From CAWCVR01 sp963799105 (GTDB taxonomy: Bacteria; Acidobacteriota; Terriglobia; Bryobacterales; Bryobacteraceae), in NCBI GenBank assembly GCA_963799105.1, contig CAWCVR010000010.1:372001-436000 (forward strand): a DNA stretch of 64,000 nucleotides, given 5' to 3'. Of this stretch, positions 15,988 to 24,240 are shown piece after piece. Position numbers and translations under genes: made by a program. Under the pieces are notes generated by a model. That model was given only the letters and a program-made list of their open reading frames with translations. It made no database searches and had not been told where the DNA came from. Every line of letters starts with the position of its first letter. Within the stretch, counting starts at the first letter, position 1.

Positions 15988-16356
15988 CTACCTTCCTTGA
16001 AACCCGTGCTTGTCCGGGTCCGATTCGAACGACTTCTTCCTCTTTACCGCGAGATCGATTTCGCGCGGTGGCACGGCGCGTTCCTTCACGATGCCGTGAG
16101 AAACCACAACCGCCAGCCGGCCGTGAAAGAAGTAAAGCATCCGATAGTGAACTCCCTGGCAGCTTGCCCGCGGTTCGTAAATGTCGTCCCGGAGGTAATC
16201 CGCCTCCGGGCGGCGCAGCAGGTGGCCCAACTCCCCAAGCCGTTGAAGACGCGCCAGGCATTTTCGCCGAGCCATGGCCGGAAGGTCATCGAGCCACTGA
16301 AGCAACGGCACCCTGTACTCATCTTCTTGAAAGAAGAAGACGTCAACGTGCGGCAA
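15988..16356 (-). CDS. RelE/HigB-like (Gp49-type) toxin
   Basis: A 122-residue protein with the pattern of phage-derived Gp49-like/RelE toxins: VDVFFFQEDEYRVPLLQWLD, ARRKCLARLQRLGELGHLLR, DYLRDDIYEPRASCQGVHYR, then MLYFFHGRLAVVVSHGIVKE and a basic end. The LRDDIYE...R...YRMLYFF block is the conserved RNase core region in such families. It is the first gene of a two-gene unit with the HTH antitoxin. An AT-richer 100-bp gap separates it from the BlaR1-like gene. Confidence 0.82.
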   Translation of the reverse strand: MPHVDVFFFQEDEYRVPLLQWLDDLPAMARRKCLARLQRLGELGHLLRRPEADYLRDDIYEPRASCQGVHYRMLYFFHGRLAVVVSHGIVKERAVPPREIDLAVKRKKSFESDPDKHGFQGR

Positions 16357-16454
16357 TGGTCCTCCTCGATGTTCTCATTATTGGTAACGGTTGTCAAGCT
16401 GACGCGCCAGCCGTGGAGCGGCATCGTTCGCCCTCACTGACGACGACTCAGGAG

Positions 16455-18257
16455 TCAGTTCTCCGTGGGCACACGCTCTGCGTGGTCCACCACCAACACC
16501 GCCAGCGGGGCGTTGCGCGGCTCCAGCCTGAGGCCCAGTCGCTTCAGTTCGGACTGCACGGACGGGCCAGGAGGTTCGAGCGCCATAGCGGCGACTGGGG
16601 CGCCGGGAAGGGGCAGGTCCAGGGTGACCTGATACCTTCCTTCGAGGCCGGTCGCGTCGAGCACGGGCATCTGCATGTTGTCTGCAAGAATCTGGGCCAG
16701 CGCATCCATCGGCAACCTCGTGAACTCCACATGCAGGTTGCCGGCGGTGGCGCTGAACGCCGTCACTCCGAACTCCCGCGGGTCCGGACTCCAAAGGCCA
16801 TCCAAGGTGCGGCCGGCCTTTTCGAGGCGGCCCGGCGCGGGCTGCGCGGGCGCGTCGGGATCGGGAGCGGCGGGCCTCATCTTCGGGCCATCCTTGGCGA
16901 CGAGCAGGGCGAGGGCGGGCAAGCTCCTCGTCTCGCCATGGACCACCAGGCTGAACCGCTCCGCGAGCAGCCACTGGAGCATTTGAGGAAGCTGATCCGG
17001 AGTGGAGCCTTCCGGGAGCTTGGCGGCAATATCGAAACGAAGATTGCCCAACCCGCGGGGCGCGGACAGTTGGTAGGCCGGAATCCCGTACGCCCTGAGG
17101 ATCAGTTGCGTGATGGACCAATAGCCGATATCGACGCGGGCGGCGTCGATCTTGATGCCGGCATGCACCTCCGGCCCCGCCGCCGGTTTGATGGAGGCGA
17201 CTTCGAATTTCGGCCCCGATGGCCTGCCGAACTCGGCCGCCTGCGACTGCGCGCGCAAACGCGGCCCCGTCATGACGCCCATCAGCACCGGACCGATGGT
17301 TGCCAGCAGCGCGGCGCCGGCCAACAGGAGTTGCCGGCCCAAACTCAGCCGCGTGACGATCCGATGCGTCATGATCTCCTCGATTCGTTTCTTCAGGCTC
17401 GATCCGGTGACCCCGGCTACGCACGCCAGGGGCGATGTCACGCACAGAGCGCACACCTGGAGGATGCCTTCGGCGTACACCCGTGGCTCGATGCCCCGCC
17501 GCAAGACCTCTTCATCGCAGGCGCGTTCCCGTTCCGCGATGAGCCGGGCGCCCAGCCACCAGACCAGGGGATGGAACCAGAAGATGACCTCCACGATCGT
17601 GTGCATGGCCGCGGTGAGGTTATCGCGGCGGCGGACGTGACACAACTCGTGCACCAGGATGGCGTCCAGTTCGGCATCGGACAGGCGGTTCGCGATCCCC
17701 TCCGGCAGATACAACACGGGGCGGAAGATGCCGAAAACCCCGGGCTCCAGAGCGGCTGAGGAGGAAACCAGGCAAATGGGGAGCGCTTCGGCCGCCGCCT
17801 CGCGACCTGCCTGCCATGCCGCCGAAGCGCGGACGATGGCGCGGACTCGCCGCCAGCGCCGCCACAGGTGAAGCAGGACGGCGGCGCAACCGAGACCCCA
17901 TAGCGCCAGCACAGCGGCGTGCGGGAACGCCGCGGACCGGGCGGGCGCCGCGGCGACGGCCGGAATCGCGCGCTGCAGCGGGGCGAACGGCCTCGCGATC
18001 TCGTCCACGACAAAAGAGAGGAGCGGCTCGGACGCGGCGGGAGCGAACCACGCTCCCAGGCGCGAGCCTACCGCCGTGAGGAAGGAAAACGGGATCAGAA
18101 ACTTCAGCGACGCCGCCATCCACAACCAGTAGCGCACCCGTGCGTGGTTGGCCCGCAGCGCCAGCGCGAGGACTCCAATGGCCGCCGCGAAGAGCGTGGA
18201 CTGCCACAGGTGATTGCCGGCCTGGCGTTCCAAAGCGGTCAGGAGATCGTATGGCAT
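16455..18257 (-). CDS. BlaR1-like M56 metallopeptidase fused to TIGR03435 domain
   Basis: The 600-residue protein begins with BlaR1/MecR1-type membrane segments (about 15-75 and 112-135), then the gluzincin domain with HELCH at 203-207 and downstream ERERACDEEVL supplying the third zinc ligand. Another membrane segment (LLLAGAALLATIGPVLMGV) leads to an extracytoplasmic TIGR03435 domain (about 345-600; KFEVASIKPAAG, ITQLILRAYGIPAYQL, LLAERFSLVVHGETR). By family, ligand binding outside triggers cleavage of the BlaI repressor. In place of a penicillin-binding sensor it carries the Solibacter-type domain, so its ligand is unknown. It starts 6 bases after blaI. Confidence 0.9.
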   Translation of the reverse strand: MPYDLLTALERQAGNHLWQSTLFAAAIGVLALALRANHARVRYWLWMAASLKFLIPFSFLTAVGSRLGAWFAPAASEPLLSFVVDEIARPFAPLQRAIPAVAAAPARSAAFPHAAVLALWGLGCAAVLLHLWRRWRRVRAIVRASAAWQAGREAAAEALPICLVSSSAALEPGVFGIFRPVLYLPEGIANRLSDAELDAILVHELCHVRRRDNLTAAMHTIVEVIFWFHPLVWWLGARLIAERERACDEEVLRRGIEPRVYAEGILQVCALCVTSPLACVAGVTGSSLKKRIEEIMTHRIVTRLSLGRQLLLAGAALLATIGPVLMGVMTGPRLRAQSQAAEFGRPSGPKFEVASIKPAAGPEVHAGIKIDAARVDIGYWSITQLILRAYGIPAYQLSAPRGLGNLRFDIAAKLPEGSTPDQLPQMLQWLLAERFSLVVHGETRSLPALALLVAKDGPKMRPAAPDPDAPAQPAPGRLEKAGRTLDGLWSPDPREFGVTAFSATAGNLHVEFTRLPMDALAQILADNMQMPVLDATGLEGRYQVTLDLPLPGAPVAAMALEPPGPSVQSELKRLGLRLEPRNAPLAVLVVDHAERVPTEN

Positions 18258-18263
18258 GGAGGG

Positions 18264-18641
18264 CTATCCTTTCCCCGCCAACTTGCGAAGCGCGGCCCGC
18301 GCCTCCTCGATGTCGGCGAGCGTGAGCTTGCCGGACTCCACCAGGTGAGCCATCACAGGCTGGGTCCGGCCGCCGAACAGGCTCAGCAAGTCGTCGATCA
18401 ACCGGCCTCGCGCAGCCTCGCGCGAGATCGTCGCTTCAAAAATGTGGGCGTTCGAGATCTTCCCGACCCGGCGCAGGACCCTCTTCCCTTCCATGCGATA
18501 GACGGTAGTCTGCACGGTGGTGTAAGCCGGCCTATCCGGCTTGGGAAAAGCCTCCTGGATCTCGCGAATGCAGGACGCACCATTGCTCCAGAGGGCCTCC
18601 ATGATGCGCAACTCCAGTTTCGTCAGCTTCGGTGGCGTCAT
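18264..18641 (-). CDS. BlaI/MecI-family transcriptional repressor
   Basis: A 125-residue winged-helix repressor. It starts KLTKLELRIMEALWSNGASC, has the recognition helix region PAYTTVQTTVYRMEGKRVLR, and a C-terminal dimerisation part with FGGRTQPVMAHLVESGKLTL. This is the standard BlaI layout, in which the paired BlaR1-type protease inactivates the repressor. It precedes the BlaR1-like gene by 6 bases, forming a regulator-sensor operon. A BlaI-like operator candidate lies upstream at 18669. The genes controlled beyond the operon are not visible; the divergent VOC gene is a candidate. Confidence 0.92.
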   Translation of the reverse strand: MTPPKLTKLELRIMEALWSNGASCIREIQEAFPKPDRPAYTTVQTTVYRMEGKRVLRRVGKISNAHIFEATISREAARGRLIDDLLSLFGGRTQPVMAHLVESGKLTLADIEEARAALRKLAGKG

Positions 18642-18668
18642 GTTGTTTACTATTCCCGATTGCGATGC

Positions 18669-18687
18669 TACTACATCTGTTTGCGTA
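18669..18687. promoter_or_regulatory. Candidate BlaI operator
   Basis: TACTACATCTGT (18669-18680) followed by GTA at 18685-18687 carries one good TACTACA half-site and a degenerate TGT half. It lies 28 bases upstream of the blaI start and 76 bases before the divergent VOC gene. It is weaker than the usual palindrome, so this is tentative. Confidence 0.4.
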
Positions 18688-18762
18688 ATACAAGGGCTCT
18701 TTGGGCGGAGGGCCGGAAACTTTCGGCCTGCGATTGCATCACAGGTACCGGAGGGGAACTGG

Positions 18763-19212
18763 ATGCACGATGATCGATCGACAGACGCGCTTACGCGCCG
18801 CGCGGCGCTGATGTTGGCGGCGGCGGCTCCACAGCTACTCGGTCAAAGTGGGGAGAAGCCCATGGGACGGCCGGTGGTTCATTTTGAGATCGGATGCCGC
18901 GACCAGGCCAGGACCGGCGATTTCTATTCGAAGCTGTTCGGTTGGCAGATCACGGCCGCCGGCCCCGCGTCGAATATTCAAACCGGGAGTCCTCAGGGCA
19001 TCCCGGGTCACATCACGGCGCTCGGCCACGAGCCGGAGCATTACACGATGTTCTACGTGGACGTCGAGGACGTGCAGGTTTCGCTCGACCAGGCCGTCGA
19101 AATGGGCGGCAAGAAGCTGGTCGGGCCGATCAGGATTCCGGCCGGTACGTTCGCGTGGTTCGCGGATCCGGAGGGGAACATGATCGGGCTGCTGAAGCCG
19201 GCCAAGTCCTAG
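18763..19212 (+). CDS. VOC-family (glyoxalase/bleomycin-resistance fold) protein with Tat-like leader
   Basis: The 149-residue protein has an N-terminal TRRAALMLAAAAPQLLGQS leader that looks like a short Tat signal. One VOC domain follows: VVHFEIGCRDQARTGDFYSK and LFGW, then HYTMFYVDVEDVQVSLDQAV and FAWFADPEGNMIGLLKP. Family members are metal-dependent lyases, dioxygenases or binding proteins; the substrate cannot be told. The ATG at 18763 is chosen for the GGAGGGG site 5 bases upstream. It is divergent from blaI and could belong to the BlaI regulon. Confidence 0.82.
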   Translation: MHDDRSTDALTRRAALMLAAAAPQLLGQSGEKPMGRPVVHFEIGCRDQARTGDFYSKLFGWQITAAGPASNIQTGSPQGIPGHITALGHEPEHYTMFYVDVEDVQVSLDQAVEMGGKKLVGPIRIPAGTFAWFADPEGNMIGLLKPAKS

Positions 19213-19512
19213 GGCGCGGTCTGGAGCCGACGGATTGGGCCATGGCGGGCCTACTCCCGATGCTTGAAAACGCGACGGCAACGCTCGACGGCCACCGTCC
19301 CAACGGTCGCTGCTTGCGCGTTGTGGTTGGGGCATTGCACTCGGGGGATACGAAGAAACGCAAACGGGCTAGGTGGACGCCCACCCCCTCCCAGATCGAA
19401 GAAGCGTCGGAGCACGTGGCGTGGGAATACACTGCCATGACAGCGGTGAACCACGTCAACGTGCACGCAGCTACTCAGGGCCGACACTGCTACGATTGAA
19501 GAGAGGCCGAAC
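19213..19512. other. Gap without a recognised gene
   Basis: About 300 bases between the VOC gene and a toxin-antitoxin pair. Open frames exist on both strands but lack a conserved look, a ribosome site or a domain. A GAAGAGAGG ribosome site for the next gene lies at the right end. Confidence 0.5.
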
Positions 19513-19791
19513 ATGACCGTCACCCTGAAATTGCCCGAGGAGTTCGAAACCCGGCTGATTGCGGAAGCCGGGGCCAGGGGTGTCGCCGTCGGCGAGTTGG
19601 TGACGGAGTATTTGTTCCGAACCGTGCCGGCACACAACCAGGGCCAGATGACTGCGGAGGAGATCGAAAAGGGTTTCGAAGAGATTGCCGATCTGCTGCC
19701 TGCAGGCATCCCACCGTTATCCGACGCTGCGACCAGCCGCGAGAGCATGTACACGCGCGAGGATGACTGGAATCGCCAGTGGACGTCCTAG
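19513..19791 (+). CDS. VapB-like antitoxin
   Basis: A 92-residue protein starting MTVTLKLPEEFETRLIAEAG then ARGVAVGELVTEYLFRTV, a ribbon-helix-helix-like start. The acidic tail (AEEIEKGFEEIADLL) is suited to toxin binding. Its last 13 bases overlap the downstream PIN-domain gene. The assignment rests on size, operon position and the N-terminal pattern. GAGAGG lies 8 bases before the ATG. Confidence 0.75.
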   Translation: MTVTLKLPEEFETRLIAEAGARGVAVGELVTEYLFRTVPAHNQGQMTAEEIEKGFEEIADLLPAGIPPLSDAATSRESMYTREDDWNRQWTS

Positions 19792-20222
19792 TCAACACCA
19801 ACGTCATTTTGCGCGCGATTCAACGTGGCCATCCCCAACAGCCAGCGGCGCGCGGGGCGATAGCCCGCCTTCGCAAAGAGGGGAATCGCACCTGCGTGGC
19901 GTCCCAGAACCTCTTTGAACTGTGGACGGTTGTCACCAGGCCGGTTGCGAACAACGGATTTGGACTTGCCCCCACCCAGGCCGATCCGGTTCCGGCACGG
20001 GTCGAGAGACTGGTTGGACGGCTCCCGGATTCCGATGAGGTCTACGCGGAATGGCGCCAACTCGTCGTATCACATGGGGTTTCCGGCAAGGAGACGCACG
20101 ACGCCCGGCTTGTTGCGGCCATGCTGGTCCACGGGATCAAGCGCATCTTGACATTCGACAGAGCCGACTTCGCCCGCTACCGGGAGATTGAAGTGCTCCA
20201 TCCGGACGGTGCGCCGCGCTGA
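19779..20222 (+). CDS. PIN-domain VapC-like protein with altered first acidic residue
   Basis: A 147-residue PIN-domain protein starting at GTG 19779, inside the end of the antitoxin gene. PIN nucleases use four acidic residues for metal-dependent RNA cleavage. Here SQNLFELWTV gives the Glu, KETHDARLVA the third and LTFDRADF the fourth. The first position, usually D in VLVDTNV, reads VLVNTNV (codon AAC at 19794-19796). This single change could abolish or weaken nuclease activity, leaving an antitoxin-binding protein. The rest of the protein is full length and well formed, so it does not look like a decayed gene. Confidence 0.82.
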   Translation: MDVLVNTNVILRAIQRGHPQQPAARGAIARLRKEGNRTCVASQNLFELWTVVTRPVANNGFGLAPTQADPVPARVERLVGRLPDSDEVYAEWRQLVVSHGVSGKETHDARLVAAMLVHGIKRILTFDRADFARYREIEVLHPDGAPR

Positions 20223-20295
20223 CACCTGTTTGCCCGCCGCGCGCCCCGGCCAGGCGCCGGGATGTCGTACCCTAGAAGAACAAGCTCACAATCAT

Positions 20296-21738
20296 ATGGC
20301 TGAATCTCCTATTACTCCGCGCGGCCAGGACTTTGCCGCCTGGTATCAAGATGTCGTCCTCTCGGGGGACATGGCGGAACCCGCCGAAATCGTCAAGGGT
20401 TGCATGGTCATCAAGGCCAACGGCTATGCCGTATGGGAAGTGCTGCAGCGCGAACTGGACGGGCGCTTCAAGGCCACGGGCCATCAGAACCTGTACTTCC
20501 CGCTGCTCATCCCGGAGAGCTTTCTGAAGAAGGAAGCCGAGCACGTGGAAGGGTTCTCGCCGGAACTGGCGGTGGTCACCATCGCGGGCGGCAAGAAACT
20601 GGAAGAACCGTACGTGATCCGTCCCACGTCGGAGACCATCGTCGGGCACTTCTTCTCCAAGTGGATTCAGAGTTACCGCGACCTGCCCATGCTGTTCAAC
20701 CAGTGGGCCAACGTGATCCGCTGGGAATTGCGCACGCGGCTGTTCCTGCGCACCACGGAGTTTCTATGGCAGGAGGGCCATACGGCGCACTCGAACCACG
20801 AGGAGTCGTTGGAGGAAGTGCTGCGCATGCTCGACGTCTACGCCGACGTGGCGGAGGGCGTGATGGCGATGCCGGTGATCAAGGGCGTCAAGACCCAGTC
20901 CGAGAAATTCGCGGGCGCGCTGAAGAGCTACTCCATCGAAGCCATGATGCAGAACGGGCTGGCGCTGCAGGCCGGCACCAGCCACGACCTGGGGCAGAAT
21001 TTCGGTCGTGCTTTCGACGTGAAGTTCCAGACCAAGGAAGGGCAGCTCGATTACGTGTGGCAGACGAGCTGGGGCGCGAGCACGCGGCTGATCGGCGGCC
21101 TCATCATGACCCATTCCGACGATAAGGGACTGGTGCTGCCGCCCAGGCTGGCGCCGGTTAAGAGCGTGCTGGTGCCGATCTACCGCAAGGACGCCGAGCG
21201 CGCGCAGGTGCTGGAAGCGGCCCACCGCATCGCCGCCGAGGTGGGCGCCAAGGTGGACGACCGCGAAGGCCAGAGCCCGGGCGCCAAGTTCTTCCACTGG
21301 GAGCGGCGCGGCGTCCCTGTGGTGCTGGAGCTGGGTCCGCGCGACCTGGCGGCGGGCAAAATCGTGATCAAGCGGCGCGACACCGGCGTAAAGGAACCCA
21401 TCGGCCAGGACGAACTGGCGGCGCGGTTGCCGGCCACGCTCGATGCCATGCAAGCCGACCTGCTCGCCGCCGCCCGCAAGCGGATGAAAGACAATACCGT
21501 GCTGGCGAATTCCATCCAGGAGGTGGAATCCATCCTGGCCGACGTGAACGCCGAAAAGGGCGGCGGAAAATTCGTGATGGCGCACATCAAGGACGATCCG
21601 CAATGCGACGCCCGCATCCGCGAGTTCAAAGCCACGGTACGCAACATTCCGCTGGTGGACGAGTTCGACGGGCCGGGCAAGTGCATCGTCACCGGGGAAC
21701 CGGTGGACCGGCGCGCGGTGATCGCGAAGGCGTACTAG
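20296..21738 (+). CDS. proS: Prolyl-tRNA synthetase, archaeal/eukaryotic type
   Basis: The 480-residue class II synthetase charges tRNA-Pro. Motif 1 region is GCMVIKANGYAVWEVLQREL, motif 2 is NQWANVIRWELRTRLFLRTTEF (22 residues, 138-159 approx.) and motif 3 region GASTRLIGGLIMTHSDDKGL. An anticodon-binding domain (about 285-400) and the extra C-terminal domain of the archaeal/eukaryotic-type enzyme follow. There is no INS editing insertion as in E. coli type ProRS. I use ATG 20296, where family homology begins (MAESPITPRGQDFAAWYQDV). It stands alone between VapC and the convergent yraN. Confidence 0.95.
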   Translation: MAESPITPRGQDFAAWYQDVVLSGDMAEPAEIVKGCMVIKANGYAVWEVLQRELDGRFKATGHQNLYFPLLIPESFLKKEAEHVEGFSPELAVVTIAGGKKLEEPYVIRPTSETIVGHFFSKWIQSYRDLPMLFNQWANVIRWELRTRLFLRTTEFLWQEGHTAHSNHEESLEEVLRMLDVYADVAEGVMAMPVIKGVKTQSEKFAGALKSYSIEAMMQNGLALQAGTSHDLGQNFGRAFDVKFQTKEGQLDYVWQTSWGASTRLIGGLIMTHSDDKGLVLPPRLAPVKSVLVPIYRKDAERAQVLEAAHRIAAEVGAKVDDREGQSPGAKFFHWERRGVPVVLELGPRDLAAGKIVIKRRDTGVKEPIGQDELAARLPATLDAMQADLLAAARKRMKDNTVLANSIQEVESILADVNAEKGGGKFVMAHIKDDPQCDARIREFKATVRNIPLVDEFDGPGKCIVTGEPVDRRAVIAKAY

Positions 21739-21756
21739 CGGCCCGCGGCAATCGCC

Positions 21757-22158
21757 TTACCGGAACGCGTCGCGGAGCCACTCAATGCGCACCGGATGCC
21801 GTAGCACCACCGATACGATATCGAACCGCGTCTTGCCCCACTCCACGCCGCTTCGCAGCGAGTACTCGCGAGCGGTGCGCGCAATCGCGATCCGCTTTTC
21901 GGCGTCCACCGCCGCTTCCGGCGCGCCGTACTCTTCGCTCGACCGGGTCTTCACTTCCACGAACGCCAGCGCTTCGCCGTCCCAGGCCACCAGGTCGATC
22001 TCCCCCGCCCCGCTGCGCGAGCGAAAGTTCCGCGCCACCACCGTGCAGCCTCTCCGCCGCAGAAAGCGATGGGCCAGGTCTTCGCCCAGACGCCCGTGGT
22101 CGTTGGCGTAGAACCTCCGCCGGATGGCGCCGGCCGCGCGATAGAAAAGTCCGATCAC
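21757..22158 (-). CDS. YraN/UPF0102-family nuclease-like protein
   Basis: The 133-residue protein has the YraN restriction-endonuclease-like core: GRLGEDLAHRFLRRRGCTVV then ARNFRSRSGAGEIDLVAWDG and ALAFVEVKTRS, supplying the E, D and ExK residues of a PD-(D/E)xK fold. The cellular role of the family is unclear, with links to DNA processing. A GTG at 22158 is preferred because it overlaps the stop of the upstream methyltransferase gene (GTGA) and removes an unlike N-terminal extension. Confidence 0.9.
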   Translation of the reverse strand: MIGLFYRAAGAIRRRFYANDHGRLGEDLAHRFLRRRGCTVVARNFRSRSGAGEIDLVAWDGEALAFVEVKTRSSEEYGAPEAAVDAEKRIAIARTAREYSLRSGVEWGKTRFDIVSVVLRHPVRIEWLRDAFR

Positions 22159-22682
22159 TCCGTCGCCTGGAACTCGAACTCCATCGCCTTGCCGCGCACC
22201 ACGAAGCACAGGTAGTATTCCCAGAAGCGGCGGTAGCGCGGAAAGCGGTTGACCAGGAACTCGAACCCCAGCCACCTCCAGAATGCCAGTAGCTTCACGC
22301 GCACGGAAATCTCACGGAATTTCGCCTTCGAGTAATACCCGAACCCGCCGTGGTTTTCCCCGAAATAGCGGAAGCTGAAGCTGGTGAGGTGGTTTTTGTG
22401 AGTCGGGTCGCACCACGAGCTGAAGTCGGTGTAGTGCGGCGTTTCGATGCGCACCGTCCCGCCGGGGCGCACCAGGCGATGAAACTCCTCCATGGCGCGG
22501 ATGGGGTCGGAGAGGTGCTCGATCGCGTGAATCGCCGTCAGCCGGTCGAACGAGCCGTCGGCAAAGGGATACGGGAACCGGTCGAGATCCGCCAGCACGT
22601 CGGCGCGGCTGGCGGGGTTGCGGTCGATCCCGATAGACCCGGGCTGCTTGCGAATCCCGCAGCCCACGTCGAGTATCTTCAT
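22155..22682 (-). CDS. Class I SAM-dependent methyltransferase
   Basis: A 175-residue methyltransferase that starts straight at motif I, MKILDVGCGIRKQPGSIGID. It continues with DLDRFPYPFADGSFDRLTAI then HAIEHLSDPIRAMEEFHRLV and RPGGTVRIETPH. A C-terminal aromatic part (FWRWLGFEFLVNRFPRYRRF) may sit at the membrane. The pattern resembles methyltransferases of surface-polysaccharide clusters, but no such cluster is here. ATG 22682 has GGGGGAAC just upstream. It is followed by yraN with a 4-base overlap. Confidence 0.85.
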   Translation of the reverse strand: MKILDVGCGIRKQPGSIGIDRNPASRADVLADLDRFPYPFADGSFDRLTAIHAIEHLSDPIRAMEEFHRLVRPGGTVRIETPHYTDFSSWCDPTHKNHLTSFSFRYFGENHGGFGYYSKAKFREISVRVKLLAFWRWLGFEFLVNRFPRYRRFWEYYLCFVVRGKAMEFEFQATE

Positions 22683-22717
22683 GGTTCCCCCACGGCTTGT
22701 GTCAGGCCGCTCCCCCG

Positions 22718-23812
22718 CTACCGGCTGGCGGCAAGACCCCCGATCCACAACGTATTCCGCCCGCCATCAGCGCCCGACATATCGAGTATGGCAACCGTGC
22801 GCCAGCGCGCGGGATCGAACCGGCCCGTTCCGCTGAAATCCTCGAGGTTCACATCCACGTGGAAGACTTCCCGCCCGCCCGGCGGATAGACCGGCATGGT
22901 GAAGCGCGGGCCCGTGCCGCCGCCGGGCTGGGTCATTTCCAGCACGATCAGTAGCGTGGCTTCGCGCTCCGAAGCCACGTCGAACACCAGCCGCTTTGCC
23001 TGCGCCAGTTGCGCGTTCGCAATCCGCCGCACCAGAATCTCGATCCGGCCATCGGCCGGCCGGTAGGACGCCTGAAGCGCGCCCGCGCCCAGCGGACCGT
23101 CCGCTCCGCCCACCTTCAAATCCATCTCGCCGGGCGTGACCCATTGCAGGAAGCCGCGGCCGGGCGGGTCGATGGGCACCGTCCCCGCCGCGGAGGGGGC
23201 GCGCTGCGGGGCGTCGGCCGACACCTCGAAGCCGTCCAGCAACAGGCTGTGACGTCCGGATTGCGCCGCCACGCTCAGGGGCAACCCGGGGTTGGCCGTC
23301 CAGTGCGAGAAGTACTGCGCCAGGTCGAAAATCGCGATGCCGTCCACCTGGTCGAGATCCAGCTTTCCGTCCGGGTCCACGGGATCGTTCGGCCCGTCGG
23401 TGACGGTGAAATCCGCGGGGGTCAGTTCGATCGCCTGCCAGGCGTTGGCCGGCGCCCAGAACCATGCCGCGTAGTTGCCCCCGCCGGGTTTCTTCTCGCT
23501 GAGCAGGACTCCCAGGGCGGTGTCGTGATCGCTGCGCGCCCAAAACCGCAGGCTCCGCATGCGGCCAATGGACTCGGGAGCGCCCAGCACGGCGCCGGCG
23601 AACCGCTGGGCCGCGATCTCGTAGCTGAACTCCAGCGCGGCGTGTCCGGCGCGCACGCGGGCGGCGTCGCGAGTACTACGAACTTCCGCCTCGTCCCCCA
23701 TGGCGGTCCACCCGGAGGCATCCTTCTCGAACGTCTGGAACAGGAGGACGTTCGATTCCTTCTGAGCGAAAGCCGAGACCGCGGCGAAACAGACAAGCCA
23801 GAGCGTGCGCAT
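22718..23812 (-). CDS. Secreted protein with carbohydrate-binding-like folds, unknown function
   Basis: A 364-residue protein with a signal peptide (MRTLWLVCFAAVSAFAQ) and beta-rich domains. The first (about 20-190; LLFQTFEKDASGWTAMGDEA, LRFWARSDHDTALGVLLSEK, WQAIELTPADFTV) resembles CBM11/galactose-binding jelly rolls. A similar second half ends DFSGTGRFDPARWRTVAILD and SGADGGRNTLWIGGL. No catalytic motif is visible. The ATG at 23812 is chosen since the signal peptide starts there. It lies downstream of a repeat-filled gap. Confidence 0.75.
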   Translation of the reverse strand: MRTLWLVCFAAVSAFAQKESNVLLFQTFEKDASGWTAMGDEAEVRSTRDAARVRAGHAALEFSYEIAAQRFAGAVLGAPESIGRMRSLRFWARSDHDTALGVLLSEKKPGGGNYAAWFWAPANAWQAIELTPADFTVTDGPNDPVDPDGKLDLDQVDGIAIFDLAQYFSHWTANPGLPLSVAAQSGRHSLLLDGFEVSADAPQRAPSAAGTVPIDPPGRGFLQWVTPGEMDLKVGGADGPLGAGALQASYRPADGRIEILVRRIANAQLAQAKRLVFDVASEREATLLIVLEMTQPGGGTGPRFTMPVYPPGGREVFHVDVNLEDFSGTGRFDPARWRTVAILDMSGADGGRNTLWIGGLAASR

Positions 23813-23852
23813 GGACCCACTAGCGATCATATCGCGCGTGCCGCCGCGCATC

Positions 23853-24042
23853 TACTACTACCTGTCAAATTCTTCGCGCGCCGCGACGGTTCTATGTGGG
23901 GCAGGCTGGCAGCCTGCGGCCGATTGTGGGTGCCCTCTGGGCGCGGCCCGGCGAGCGGAGCTCGCCTGCGCGCGAGACGATCCGGCCCCCGGCAGCCCGG
24001 AATATCCCCCGCGGTTGGGTTGCGGCTCTGCTGCTATGCGGG
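23853..24042. repeat. Palindrome-rich dispersed repeat, copy 2 (inverted)
   Basis: This is an inverted copy of 4395-4572. It runs from TACTACTACCTGTC at 23853 through the palindrome GCAGGCTGGCAGCCTGC (23901-23917) to CTGCTGCTATGCGGG at 24042. A block of roughly 15-20 bases (TGGGTGCCCTCTGGGCGCGG region) is inserted relative to copy 1 and disrupts the neighbouring hairpin. It fills most of the gap between two divergent genes. Confidence 0.85.
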
Positions 24043-24101
24043 ACAAGTTGTTGAACGTGGTGAGGAAGGCTTTTCCCAGCGCCGGACAGCCTGCACGTAC
24101 C

Positions 24102-24193
24102 GTGGAGCGGACCCCGCGGTCCGCGCGGGACGCCCCCGTCCCGACGCGAAGCCGGCCGGGGGGGCCGGCCGCGGACGAGGGCGTCCGCCCCAC
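24102..24193. repeat. MITE-like element, copy 1
   Basis: A 92-bp element bounded by GTGGAGCGGAC (24102-24112) and GTCCGCCCCAC (24183-24193), an 11-bp terminal inverted repeat with one mismatch. It contains internal palindromes (GGGACGCCCCCGTCCC; GCCGGCC..GGCCGGC). The inverted copy is at 62727-62826. Flanking GCCGGACAGCCTGC (24082-24095) is also shared with the second copy. It lies just upstream of the SDR gene. Confidence 0.8.
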
Positions 24194-24240
24194 GGGTGTG
24201 GCATTCCGGCCGTACTTCGCGGGCTGCTAGACTCGTGGGC

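Noticed and set aside
15738..17759. A 673-codon plus-strand frame across a toxin-antitoxin pair and the BlaR1-like gene
   Set aside because: It is antisense to three well-supported genes and has no recognisable sequence.
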